DNA of 64,000 nt, taken from NCBI GenBank assembly GCA_037953625.1, contig CM075652.1, positions 54,491,501 to 54,555,500 of the forward strand, written 5' to 3'. The notes beneath the pieces were generated by a model. That model saw nothing but the letters and a program-made list of their open reading frames with translations. It ran no database searches and had not been told where the DNA came from. The DNA comes from Crotalaria pallida (taxonomy: Eukaryota > Streptophyta > Magnoliopsida > Fabales > Fabaceae). Of the stretch, positions 34,748 through 46,422 are shown in pieces; positions within the stretch are counted from its first letter, which is position 1, and each line of letters opens with the position of its first letter. The position numbers were made by a program, and so were the translations under genes.

Positions 34748-35065
34748 ACACTACAAAACTGTTTGTTCTCAACGCGGTTTAGGAATTAATGTTGTCAATT
34801 TCATTCGCCTTATTTTTTTGTGGTAGTATTTTAAGCTGTTGCAGTTATATCCGCATATATCGGTGAATCCAATTGCGTTAAAAATCCATAACAACAAACA
34901 TTAGCTCCACTATCAAAAATTAAGGTCATGACTTTTGACAAGATGGGTATAGCATGGCTTGATATATGCCGCTAGATTCTATACTGTTCCCGAACAAGTA
35001 TAAATATAGACACGAAACCGAGACTAATAGTGTTTCTTTTTTTGTAGTAGTAGTAGTAGTAGTGG
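34748..35065. mobile_element. possible short CACTA element
   Basis: CACTACAAAACTGTTTG at 34748 is a typical CACTA left terminus. TTTCTTTTTTTGTAGTAG at 35036 onward, ending in (GTA)n GTG, resembles the opposite end with a triplet expansion. No 3-bp target duplication matches, so the pairing is tentative. Confidence 0.35.
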
Positions 35066-35746
35066 TTGTTCTTTCCTTTCTCATGGATTTTTATGTTGGT
35101 CGATGTAAGGGTTCTCTCCTGATAGATCCATATTTATTGTCAATATATCATATTTGGTCTTTTTTTGTACATAGTTGCAACTACTCCCATATGTGCTTAG
35201 TGTGTCCATAAATAAATTGTATTTGTTTATTGTAATTTTCTTAGTGTGTAGGATATGCAAAAGTGACAACCTTGTTGATGAGGAAGACATCCTGCATATC
35301 AGAACAAACAGAAGAGAAGAAGTACTAGAAACATGTATGTGATGCTAATGTTGGCTTAAAACCTTATTAGTCCATTATTGAAAGACAAGTGTTTTATCTG
35401 AGTTTGAGACCTTTGGCATGAAATCTTTTTTTGTTTCTTGCCGATTTTCTTATATTACTAGCTGGGACAAGCAACAACATTGTTCATAAGTGTGCTCTAT
35501 ACGAAATCGATTTTTATGTAGGTAGGGATCTGTTTATAATCCCTTAAACTTTCTTATGATGTACTTTATTGTTTAAAGCAGCAACTTTCTGTTATTTGAA
35601 AACCGAAAGTGCTTGACAGGAGTTGATAACTATTGCTTTAGCTGTCAAGTCAGATCTTTAGGACCTGCTTTCCTTGTTGTTCTGCTTAGTCTTGCTTTGT
35701 TGTAGGCTTCTAGGTTTTGTTAGCTAAAGTATATTTATCATTTTGT

Positions 35747-35798
<52 letters not shown>

Positions 35799-36018
35799 CA
35801 TGCACAAGGTGTATAAGATAAACCAACCTTAAAAAGTAAGTTAATATTAAAAAATGATATGTTTAGAAAATCAAAAATAATTTAGTTTTTTAACGTAAGT
35901 TTATTTTTTATGCTTATTTATCTTATGCATAAGTTGCATTCCTTAACTTCTTATAGATTGTATATGTGTGTTCACGTTAACATCTTGATTTACTTTTAAC
36001 TTCTATTTGTTTCTCCTC

Positions 36019-36061
<43 letters not shown>

Positions 36062-36383
36062 GTTAGTTTAATTGAAACAACAATACAGTCGAAGACGAGG
36101 AGGTAGGAGGGAATTAGTTGAATGGAAGGATGTTTTGAATCTTGTTTGGTCATTTTTGTTAAATGTATGAAAAGGTTCTCTAACAGAAATCTTACATTAT
36201 AAATGTATGATGTGAGATATATAGAACCTTCCAAGCAAAAACTCTAAGCCGTTTTTATTTTGTTAGGTTGGTGAAATGTAACATGTATTAATATTGTATT
36301 TTGTCTTCTCTAGAAGTATGTTTTGTGTTTCTTGTTTGTGGAATGAAATCTTTTTCTTGTAAAAAAATTATTGACAAGTTACA

Positions 36384-36429
<46 letters not shown>

Positions 36430-36697
36430 TTACTTACATGATGACTATATGTCATTTTAATATGTTGGTACGACCGAGACGACACTATATATGTGTTGTA
36501 CTCTTGTCTTGTTTACATCATAATTAATTTAATTGGATATCGCTCGGTCCGTCTTTGGGTACATATCGTAATTTTGAATGAATTTTATTTTCTTAAATTG
36601 ATTTTGATTATATGTGTTTAATAGGATTTATCTATCATTTATTCTAAAATCAATTTTAGTGAATTTAGTATAAAACTTCAATTAGATGCAAAAGATG
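35066..36697. other. AT-rich with three microsatellites
   Basis: No gene recognised. (TA)n at 35750-35791, (AAT)n at 36020-36061 and (ATT)n at 36384-36426. A possible MITE at about 35815-35940 has ATGCACAAGGTGTATAAGAT inverted against CTTATGCATAAGTTGCAT. Confidence 0.5.
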
Positions 36698-37672
36698 TAC
36701 TCCATCCATCCCATAAGTTATATTCATTTAGGTTTTTTATTTTGTCCCATAAGTTATGTTTTTTTTAAAAACTCAATACTCATTTATACTTCTTTTTCTA
36801 AGTTTACCCGTATTTATTACATTCTCTTTTTCACCACATATTTCTCAATCTCTCTTCAATATAATTTTCATACATTCAATATTACTCTCTCCTATTATTA
36901 TTTGAAAGTAATTTTGTCAAAATATATCAAATTCTTACATTATTTACTCATTAATTCTCAATCTTTTTTTAATAGCAAACACAATAAGATTTCACTACCA
37001 AATAAAAAAACAATCAAGCATCATAGTACACAACAAAGGCCACATCTTCTATGAAGAGTTTACCAAAGGTACACAATCATATTCTCCAAGTTGGCCAACA
37101 CCAAATATTACATGAGTTTAGTTCACACTATTGTGATATAAATAGTGATACTGTAAATCCTACAAAAATTACCCAAAACAATCTGTCATACAATACAAAA
37201 ATAATTACTCCTATTACTATCATCTTGCCAGGAACTCTACCTCCTTAAAAACCTTGCAAAATTCAATACAAGAAAAAAGAGTATAGCAACACATAGTAGG
37301 TGTACAGGATATACTTCGCACCAAAACACTATCAACATGATGTTGGATTCATACGACTACAGTTACTATATGATACTGTCATACTGTCAATTACATAAAT
37401 CTAGCGCTATGTCGTTACTTTAATTGATTCCACCATCTCCACAATATTTTGTTTTTCATCCTTAAAAATATTTTTGCACCTTTGACCATACATCAACCAC
37501 ATTACATTAAGTCATATTAGTCCTTTCAATCAAGCTTCTTAATACGACTAAAACATCCAAATTGATGAACTCTTGACCCTAGACAGCCACGTCATAATTT
37601 CATTCCATACTCATTTCTTAATCTAAGTACAAAAGTCCAAAAGAACTTAACTTATGTGGTACGGTGGGAGTA
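36698..37672. mobile_element. MITE split by LINE tail
   Basis: Terminal inverted repeats TACTCCATCCATCCCATAAG (left) and the complement of TACTCCCACCGTACCACATA (right). The family's usual middle (TCTCAATCTCTCTTCAATAT) is interrupted at 36965. Confidence 0.75.
36965..37614 (-). mobile_element. truncated LINE insertion inside MITE
   Basis: Flanks TTCTCAATCT (36955-36964) and TTCTTAATCT (37615-37624) form an imperfect target duplication; an ACTCATT word precedes both. It starts with T7 (poly(A) of a minus-strand copy). The minus strand encodes a LINE ORF2 end (IFKDEKQNIVEMVESIKVT). The 3' UTR matches 22046-22260. Confidence 0.8.
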
Positions 37673-37857
37673 CAATTCCTCACTTTCTATTCTTTTGCTT
37701 GCCTCCAAAAGTATTTTGAAAACAATAAAGTTATTTGAATATCAAAAATTGAAATTATTGAACACTTATTATTTTAAGAAAAGATATAAGAAAATGACAA
37801 AATAATTAATGTATTGTATTTATAACCATTTTTCTATAATGATAAGTGTACCATTTT

Positions 37858-38008
37858 TTTGGTGTGCAACAAGGGTATCCTCCAGCTGAAGAATAATTCC
37901 TCTGAGGCGTAGAGATCACCTAAGTGGGCTTTGCCTCTACCAAGAAAGCCTCCTGACATCATGGTTAAGTAACTCAGTTATCTGCCAACCCTAGGCCTTG
38001 TTGGTAAC
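37858..38008 (-). mobile_element. tRNA-derived SINE
   Basis: Minus strand: ACCAACAAGGCCTAGGG, box-A-like TGGCAGATAACTGAG, GCCTCAGAGG, then GGATACCC and a terminal A tract (T7 at 37854-37860 on plus). Flanks AAGTGTACCATTTT (37844-37857) and AAGTGTTTCATTTT (38009-38022) match at 12 of 14 bases. Same family as 24021-24157. Confidence 0.78.
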
Positions 38009-38179
38009 AAGTGTTTCATTTTGATGTCAAAATATTGTTGTTTTGATTAAAAAAAATTGTAAATATGTTAGCACAACTTTCCGAGTGTGTTTATGAAAAT
38101 ATTATGGGGAATCCAAATGCAAAATCAAATATATTTTTTGAAAACCTCTTTTTTCTTCTTTTTCTTTATGTGAACCTAA

Positions 38180-38560
38180 TTTTTCTTAGCAAAAGAAAAC
38201 TTCATTAAAACAAATTGAAGAATGGCATTCAACCCAACTGTTTTACTGTATCTTCATTACATAGTTGTTACATCAATAAAAGCCTGTATCAATGTACATT
38301 TGTTTAAAGCACTCCAGGGATTTAGCACCCAATTTGCATAAGAAGACAAGGCCCTATTACTTTTTACTTTGAATATAGACCAGAATGAAATCTTGATTGC
38401 TTCTGTATTGTTATTCATGCAGACCCTGTTTCCTTCAAACACCACTTTGTTCCTGAACTTCCATATTTCCCAAACTGATATGATCCAGAAATTAAGTCAT
38501 TCCTTTTTCTTATCTCCTCTCACTTTTACCATGCCTATGTGTTGTACTATTATTAGGTGA
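38180..38560 (-). pseudogene. LINE ORF2 C-terminal fragment
   Basis: The minus frame reads VFEGNRVCMNNNTEAIKISF, then YANWVLNPWSALN, matching the last segment of plant L1 ORF2 (compare SYSEWVLNP at 21420 onward). No catalytic domain is left. Confidence 0.75.
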
Positions 38561-39200
38561 AGCTATTCTCCTTCTTTACCATTATTATTAGTGTTAGTAT
38601 AAATATAAGGTATGGATTTTTATCGGGATTTTTTATTTATTAAAATACTGAAAAAATTACTTCCTAAAAAAGTACATATTATATGTCTACAACATGAACA
38701 TGAAAAGATTATTAATTAATTTGAAAGGTTATATACTTTTAGTGTTCATAACATTTTACTTGCTAATATAACTTGTGGAACATTCAATCAACTTTAATTT
38801 ATAGAGTAACTTTGACTCTTATTCTTATTTGCATTTTCTTTTTTACTCTTTGCCAAGGTCTTGCTTTGCTTTTTGAACAAAAGACTAATTTCTTTTGGAG
38901 TATTGTGGGTGCATTTTTCAACAAATGTTGCTTATAAAAATTGAACTTTGAACTTTAATTTTGTAAAATTACTAATTATCTCATTTTGTTTAACCATCAT
39001 GCCAACTACTTGCTGGTGATTCTTATTTCCTTTTGAAAGCATTCTGTTGAGATATATTTAACTAAACTAATGTAATTCCTCAAAAATATGGTAGACTCTA
39101 TTATTATTATTATTATTATCATTATTTTATCTAAAATTTTCATACCTTTCATTTTTGGTGTGCATAAGGGTTTTTCAGATTGATAGTGGAATATTAATCG

Positions 39201-39223
39201 TTTTTTTTTTTTTTGTGGTGAAC
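39201..39223 (-). mobile_element. micro-insertion of a SINE/LINE tail
   Basis: GAATATTAATCG(TTTT) occurs at 39189-39204 and exactly again at 39224-39239. Between them is only a T run followed by GTGGTGAAC. On the minus strand this is about nine bases plus a poly(A), as in the SINE 3' end GCACACCAAAAAAA. Confidence 0.7.
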
Positions 39224-39289
39224 GAATATTAATCGTTTTCAAGGTATATAAATTACATACTAAAATAAATTTTGTCTCTATCAACATTT

Positions 39290-39377
39290 TATTCCATACA
39301 AACGGTAGGATCAAATTTGATCCCAGACATCGTACTTAAAAACTCAGCCTATATAATGCATTGCATCTTGTTGGCAT
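39290..39377 (-). repeat. SINE 5'-part fragment
   Basis: Minus-strand GCCAACAAG, CTGAGTTTTTAAG and CGATGTCTGGGATC follow the order of the SINE family at 24021 and 37858. The 3' part is not recognisable. The rest of 38561-40383 is AT-rich with no gene seen. Confidence 0.45.
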
Positions 39378-40383
39378 TTTCACATATTTCATCATAAATA
39401 CATATTAGGACTTTTATAAATAATCAAATAGAAGGGATGATAATTTAAAAATTGACTTTATAAATATATAGTTTATGATACTAAATCATCTATGAAATAA
39501 ACTTATTAACACTTCTTGTTCATTGTTGTTCGAACTCATATGAGCATTTTTATATATTTTTGAAGTAGAATATTAAATTTGGGTCCTAAATAAAAATAAA
39601 CTAATTTTGTTCCTTAATTTTTGGTAGTAGAACTAGAAAGACTTATTTAAAGGTAGAAAGTTCTACCAATACCTATTTTTCCCCTTCACAAGACTTAGAA
39701 GACTAATATGAGCAAGAAAAAACCATGAGGACATGCTCAACCTTCACATCAAACCCATACATTACAAAGAATGAGAATTGAATTGATGGATCCGACGACA
39801 AAGCAGTATAAATTCACATTCACTCCCAATTGACTCTTTTGAAAACTATGCACTAAGATGTAAAAGTAAAAATGATATATACTAAATATCAAAAAAAAAT
39901 TCATATATCAATGCCAAAATCTTATAATAATTTATTCAAAACCAAAATACTACTTCTTTTATATATTAATTCAAGTAGATTTCTTTTACAAAAAAAATAA
40001 AATAATAGAATAGATTTATAAGTATATGTAAAATGTATTAAAATTATATAAGTCTATCTATAAGTGTATATCTTTATCATTGATTTATAAAAGATTTATA
40101 TAATTTTAATTAAATTCTTGCATGATCTAAAATAAAAATGCATAATGCATGGAGCATTACATTAGGCCATCAACAACATGGTCTTAACAAGGGACGAAGC
40201 TTCTTAAGAGCGATTTGGAGTTCTTGCTTTCCTGATATTTGAAAAATATGTATTAATAATGACACTCTTTAACATGTTGATTGGATTGCCTTAAAGGCCA
40301 GCAGATTTGCCATTAGATGATTGTATAATGGGTTTGATTCTTCCTTCATGTGGTAGTGAAGTTTTAATTTTTGTTTTTTTTAT

Positions 40384-40710
40384 TACTTTCTCCGTTTCTA
40401 TTTATCTGTTCTATTTTAAACAAAACGCACTTTTTAAGAAATCCAATCATTACTTAGATTTCCAATATATAATTATGCTTTTTCCCACTATACCCTTTCT
40501 CTATGTAATTATTGAGTCCATATTTTGAAGTTACACTCATATTTAATTCCTAATTTTCTCCACTATTTACGAAAACCAATACCCTATTAAATAGGGGTAA
40601 ACATGAAAAAATAATATTTATTACACTCTTGAAATCATCAAAATGACAGATAAAAATAAACAAATAACTTCTCCAAAAAAAAAGACAGTAAAATAGAAAC
40701 GAAGGGAGTA
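40384..40710. mobile_element. Stowaway/mariner-like MITE
   Basis: TACTTTCTCCGTTTCTATTT (left) and the complement of TACTCCCTTCGTTTCTATTT (right) form terminal inverted repeats with TA ends; no coding capacity. Confidence 0.82.
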
Positions 40711-40744
40711 TTAATAAAAAGTTAAAAATTGGCAAAACAAATGA

Positions 40745-40864
40745 CTCATTTATAATTGAACCCTTGACCTGACGATTTATTGAGCTATGCAAAACCAAGA
40801 AGCTCTCATTTATAATCGAACCCTTGACCTAGAGATTGAGGCAAAACCAAGAAGGTAAAGTGTT
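40745..40864. repeat. 60-bp tandem duplication
   Basis: CTCATTTATAATTGAACCC at 40745 and CTCATTTATAATCGAACCC at 40805 begin two similar 60-bp units, both containing a CAAAACCAAGAAG word. Confidence 0.85.
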
Positions 40865-42229
40865 TCATTTCTCAAAACATTCAAATTGTTTAAGGGTCTT
40901 GTTAGCAGGTGTTCTTATAAGCTTCATAGAAATAGAAAAATTAATATAAGTTTTTAGTTTTTCTCAAGAATATTAAAAACTACGTTTTTCAATGTTTTCC
41001 AACTACATATAACTCCAAGGGCATTTGTTAGCATTTTCCATTATTTAATACTTCCTTTGTCCTTATATATAAAACAATTTTAAGACTTTTATTTTGTGTT
41101 TATGTATAAGATCATATACCAATTTTCAACTATAGTTAATTACTTTTTTTCACAAATACCCCTATTTACTTAACACTTTTTAGATTCCTAAAAATATTAA
41201 TAGGAGTAATTTTTAAAATACATATCAAATGTTCATATTTCTAAGTGTGTATTGGAGTTTTCTACTTTATAATTATGGGTTTTGGAGATACATGGATCGG
41301 ATTGGGTGATTGAGAGCATGTATTTGTGCATGGAATTGATTATGTCAGATCTAATTAATGGAAGCACTTTAGAACAGAAAAAAAGAGGCCTAAAACATGG
41401 AGACATGCTGGCTCCACTCTTATTTTTTTATTGTAGCATAAGGCTAGCTAGATGAACAAGGGAAGTAACTTCAAAGCAATTGATTATTCCAGCCTTATCA
41501 AATATGAAGAGGCATAGAGATATCAGTGTTACAATTTGTTGATATACTATTTTTATTGGGAGGCTTCGTGTTGAGATACTTTGAACTAGTTTCAGGCCTG
41601 AAAATAAACTTTCACAAAAGCAATAGCAACATCTTTGGTGTTAATGTTCCAAATTTGCTAACGAGAGATGCTGCAAAAATGCTTCACTCTAAATTGACTC
41701 TTTCCCATTCCTTTACCCTGGTCTCCCAATAATACCAAATGCAAAATCATTAAACTGTTAGAAAAAGCTGATCACATCCTTTCAAATAAGACTGTCTACC
41801 TAGAAAGGAAAAAATTTATCCTTGGGAGCTCGTATCACTCTGATTAATACTTACTAGTCTCCCAATTTATTACTTGTCTTTTGTTACTATTCCAAAAAAG
41901 TGTATAATATTCTTGTACGCCTTCAAACAAATTTTCTTTAGGAGGAAACGAAGAGAATAGGAAGATAGCATGGGTATAATGAGAGCTAGTATACCGAAGT
42001 AAGGAGAAAGAGGCTTGGGAATAAAAAACCTATTGGTATTTAATCAAGCTATTCCAGCTAAATTGTGCACTGGAGGTTATTAAATGGGAAAGGGGTCTAT
42101 GGGTGAAAGTTTTAAAGTTTATATATGGGGAATTTGATGTAGTAGGATTGGAGGAGATGGGTTAAATGTATAGAAATAGTTCATCCTGATGAGAAAACAA
42201 ATGTAATAAAGATGATAGGAGAAGGGCTA

Positions 42230-42425
42230 GGTAGAGATTGATTTGTAGATTGCATCTCAAAATCAATCAATGCAACTCAATTAAATTTTGGGAGGATTCT
42301 TGGCTAGGAATGCATTGCAATCATTTAGGTAGAGATTGGTTTGTAAATTGCATCTCAAAATCAATCAAAGCAACTCAGTTAAATTTTGGGAGGATTCTTG
42401 TCTAAGAATGCAATCATTTAACGAG
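42230..42425. repeat. 98-bp tandem duplication
   Basis: GGTAGAGATTGATTTGTAGA and GGTAGAGATTGGTTTGTAAA begin two adjacent copies, both followed by CATCTCAAAATCAATCAA. Confidence 0.92.
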
Positions 42426-42646
42426 CTTTAACAAGACTGATGTTACATGCTTTCAAACAAAAAGGACAAGTTGTAAAAGAGTTATACTCAAAAGACGGAC
42501 AAAATATTCGTTAGAATCTCTTCGGGAGATAAGCATTCTACGAACGGATAGGAGGAGCATCAAAGACAATATCTATTTGACTTGGTGCTTGAAGTTCAGC
42601 TAGAGCCAATGACAAAATGTGTTGCGGCGACTTAGGAGATGGAGAA

Positions 42647-42778
42647 GTCTACTTGATGAAAACAGCTTATGAATATTTATCAGAACGTCGAATCTGGGGC
42701 TGTGGCATAGGAGTCTACTCAATGAAAATAACTTATGAATATTTATCCAAAAGGTGGAATCTAGGGCTGAGCATGGCA
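42647..42778. repeat. 66-bp tandem duplication
   Basis: GTCTACTTGATGAAAACAGC and GTCTACTCAATGAAAATAAC start adjacent copies. The period is 22 codons, so the duplication itself keeps frame. Confidence 0.85.
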
Positions 42779-42972
42779 CATAATGAAATTATCAATAGTT
42801 TGAAATTTGTTTGGAAAACTAAAGCGTCTTTATATGCTTACTACTGCAGGATAGAATACCTACCCAAAAGAATTTGGTGAGGAGAGAGGTATAATAGTGG
42901 ATGTGGTTTGTGCGTGCTTTATGTGGAAGTGAGAGGAAGAGATTACAAAGCATCTGTTAAAGCATTTGTTTT

Positions 42973-43158
42973 ACTCATGTGAGCATGCACTTAAAATTTG
43001 ACCAGATTTATATTCTTAGTTGCAAATGCAAATGCCCCAAGATTCTTTACCAAACGTTTTGTTATACTCATGTGAGCATGCACTTAAAATTTGGGTAGAT
43101 TTATATTCTTGGTTGCAAATGCAAATGCCCCAAGATTCTTTGCCAAACGTTTTGATGA
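42973..43158. repeat. 93-bp tandem duplication
   Basis: ACTCATGTGAGCATGCACTT starts at 42973 and 43066. Both copies run through GCAAATGCCCCAAGATTCTT to ACCAAACGTTTTG or GCCAAACGTTTTG. Confidence 0.95.
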
Positions 43159-44504
43159 AGCATTGTAACAAATTTGGATTGAAGAAAAGGAAGAAATTGG
43201 GGGTGATGATATGGTGTGCAATAGTGTGGATGATATGGCTTTAAAGAAAAAAGTTGTCTTCAAAGGAGACTCCATTCAAACAGAGGAAGAATTGGTGAAA
43301 CTAAGGACTTGGCAATGATTTAATGTGCTGGAAGATAAAGAAGTGTCCTATAATGATTGGCGGCTATGCCCAATTGGGTGTGTTCGTATGTTATTGTAAT
43401 TGTATGGAAAATTCTGCTGTAATGTAATTTTGGTGGGGTTGACGGTGTTGCTTTATGGGTACTGTTATACTCTTTTTTCCCTTGTCTTGAATTTTTCCGC
43501 TGGTTTTTTTCTAGCAAGATTTTAAAGAAGTTAGGGTTCCCAGCATAGCTTGGTAGGTGCTTGTGGGATCATCTAAATCATATTGCTCAGTAGTAGTCTT
43601 TGGGGGTCATTTTCATTGCCTTTTTTATTGTAATCTTGCCTTCACAATATTGTGAAGAAGAATCATGTGTAATGTTCTTTGATTGGTTTTGATTTACTTT
43701 GAACATATGATTGAGATTTCACTCGCAAACCCCTTCATAGAAGGTGAGTCTATGTGTACTATGATGCTTGGTAGATCCTTGGTGTTAAAATAAATTTTTC
43801 TTTGTTGTTAAAAAAGATATTACCAAAATAAAAAATAAAATAAAACAATTTTCTTAATGAACCAAAATGATCGTATATACAGGAATGAACGAAAGTATAA
43901 ATTATACAATATTTTACCATCATATTTTTTGTAACTCCTATATATGTAACTCCTATATATGTTGATTCACATTATTTATTGCATCCTTACATTTTTATCA
44001 AGATATCTGTCACTAGTGTTAACAGCGAATTGATGAGACCCAGTCATATTCCTTACATCATCATTCTCCTATTAAGACTCAATTTTATTTTAATAGTGTG
44101 AATTATCTACTGGTTGTAGAAATCATTTCCAAAACTATTTCTTCATTTGAGGAATATTTATAACTTTGTTTTAACAATTTCAAGATAGGAACAATAAAAA
44201 CAGTGCATGGTTTCCACTATTGCATGGATTCCCAATTCAGTTTTAAATTAATTAAAAAAATGTTGAGACTATTGCAATAAAAGAAACAAAGTTACTAGTT
44301 AAGGGAAATCAAAAACAATTGATTAATAAATATATAACATATTAGGGCTATACTTCGGTACCCTCTGAAAATAAAAGGTTTTTGTACCCTTTTGACGTGA
44401 CTCAATAGAAATTAGCCACGTGTTTTTTTTTTGCCAAGTCATCGGGACATATTTTTAATTTATAAATTTTATAATTACGTCCCTAAAATATTAATTTAAA
44501 AATA

Positions 44505-45023
44505 GGCTTAATTGTTCTTTTGGTCCCCCAATTTTAACAATTTAACGATTTTGGTCCCCCTACTTTCAATTTGGCTAATTTAATCCCTCAATTTTCAATT
44601 TGTGGTCATTTTGGTCCCTCCATTTATACTGATGTTAACGATGCTGACTTGTCCCATAAATGACACATAAGGATTATTTTTTTAATTAATAACTTAAAAA
44701 ATAAAAAATAAAATAAAAGAACGGTAAACAACAGATATTCTTTTTCTGTTCTTAACAAGAAAAAAGATGCTAAACTAGGGTGTTGTTATTTTATTTTATT
44801 TTTTATTTTATAAACTATTAATTAAAAAATAATCCACGTCGGAAAAGAGGATGCTGACATGTGTCCTTCCGTGAGACAAGTCAACACCGTTAATGACAAT
44901 ATATACTGAGGGACCGAAATCGCTACTAATTGAAAATTGAGGGATTAAATTGGCCAAACTGAAAGTAGCGGGATCAAAATCGTCAAATTGTTAAAATTGA
45001 GGGACCAAAAGTGCAATTAAGCC
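44505..45023. mobile_element. MITE with perfect 9-bp target duplication
   Basis: TTAAAAATA flanks both sides exactly (44496-44504 and 45024-45032). The ends GGCTTAATTG..TTTTGGTCCC and their complement form long terminal inverted repeats. Removing it restores the partner arm of the surrounding element. The 9-bp duplication points to the Mutator superfamily. Confidence 0.9.
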
Positions 45024-45614
45024 TTAAAAATATTATTTTTATCTTTAATGTAATTTACCCAAAATACCATTATTCTAATATTATTTTTGATCTACCTAAA
45101 ATACCCTCATTTTAATATTATTATTCATCTACCCAAATTTTAATTTTATATTTCATCTACCCAAATACCATCATTTTAATACTATTTGTATTTACCCAAA
45201 AAAACCTTAATAATTTATAATTTCTTATTTCACTATCCACTCAGCTCACGTTCTTCTTCTCCATCAATCTATTAGACCATTCTTCTTCTATCATTGTCAA
45301 GTACCAACATCATCACCTTCTTCTTTATTCATACCTTCTTCATTAAAAAAAATCTCAGGAGCAAATCCAGGAACATATCTTCTTCATCATCACCTTTATT
45401 TCTTCACTCTCCAACCCGTTTTCATTTTCAAACTCAATCCAAATTCAGTCGCCGCCACCACCATAGATAAGTTCTCTTTCTTCCTCTTTTAGGGATGTTC
45501 ATTGCCTTAATATTTAATTAAATCAATTTCATTAATTCTATTTTTGGTGGCTTATAGTAGTTAAGAGTTGAGGATATACGATGAGACTACATTGTTTGAT
45601 ATGTTAATGTTTTC

Positions 45615-45916
45615 TACTCTCTCTGTCTCATTATCTTGGTAATTAAAATTTTTTTTTGTCCCAAATTAAAGTAAAAATAATTAATGAAAAGTTTTGAAGA
45701 TTGTATATTATATTAAGATCTTAAAAATAATTAATGAAAAATCTTAAAGATTGTAAAAATAATATGATAATTTGTGCGATAGAAATTTGTAATTAATAAA
45801 TCAATCATACATTATATTTTATTTTGAAAATAGAATCATGCATTATATCAAAAAGATATTCTCTTATTTTTATTTACTACTTTGATTTTTACCAAGATAA
45901 CGAGATCGAAGGAGTA
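45615..45916. mobile_element. Stowaway-like MITE, family 3 copy 1
   Basis: TACTCTCTCTGTCTCATTAT then CTTGGTAA (left) and TTACCAAGATAACGAGATCG then AAGGAGTA (right) are inverted repeats with TA ends. Confidence 0.8.
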
Positions 45917-46099
45917 TCTCAAATTTTCTTTCCTTATCTCTTACTTCATTAAAGGAGCGAAATTTCTCTTATCTTATTTTATGTTCATATTATCTCATTT
46001 AATTCTCAATTTTTTCTTACCTTATCTCCTACTCTATATTAGAGGAGTGAAATTTATCTTATTTTATGTTCATATCATCTCATTTAATTGTCTCTCATA

Positions 46100-46422
46100 T
46101 ACTCCTTCCGTCCTATTATCTTGGTAAAAAAAATGAAGTTTTTTTTTTGTCCCAATTCAACATAAAAATAATTAATGAAAAATCTTAAAGATTGTATATT
46201 ATCTTAAAATTGTATATTTCATTAAAATTATTTAAAAAAAATTAATGAAAAATCTTAAAATTTGTAAAAAATAATATGAAAATTTGTGTGATAGAAATTT
46301 GCAATTAATGAATGAATCAGCAAGCATTATATTTTATTTGAAAACAGAATCAAGCATTATATCAAAAGGATATTCTCTTCTTTTTTTGTTGACTACTTTG
46401 ACTTTTTCCAAGATAATGAGAC
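46100..46422. mobile_element. Stowaway-like MITE, family 3 copy 2
   Basis: TACTCCTTCCGTCCTATTAT then CTTGG (left) and CCAAGATAATGAGACA (right). The interior (AATTAATGAAAAATCTTAAA) matches copy 1. Confidence 0.75.

Larger units (their letters stand above)
41270..43815 (+). pseudogene. LINE ORF2 pseudogene with three internal tandem duplications
   Basis: Remnants in LINE order: an RT tail (VLRYFELVSGLKINFHKSN at about 41570-41630), post-RT text, zf-RVT-like text at about 42820 (FVWKTKASLYAYYCRIEYLP) and a C-terminal MIWCAIVWMIWL at about 43205-43245. The 3' UTR contains GTGTACTATGATGCTTGG (family marker of the LINE tails at 22046 and 36965), ending near an A run at 43810. Direct duplications of 98 bp (42230/42328), 66 bp (42647/42713) and 93 bp (42973/43066) lie inside. 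5' truncated, with many stops. Confidence 0.8.

Noticed and set aside
34748..35065. Confident CACTA element
   Set aside because: The termini look right but the flanking triplets do not match and the right end is a triplet microsatellite; kept only as a low-confidence feature.
36702..37248. Plus ORFs of 122 and 65 codons
   Set aside because: They read across a MITE and an antisense LINE tail, with no conserved features.
40745..40864. tRNA-like gene (GGGTTCGATTAT box-B-like text on the minus strand)
   Set aside because: No cloverleaf arms or box A at proper spacing; only a 60-bp tandem duplication.
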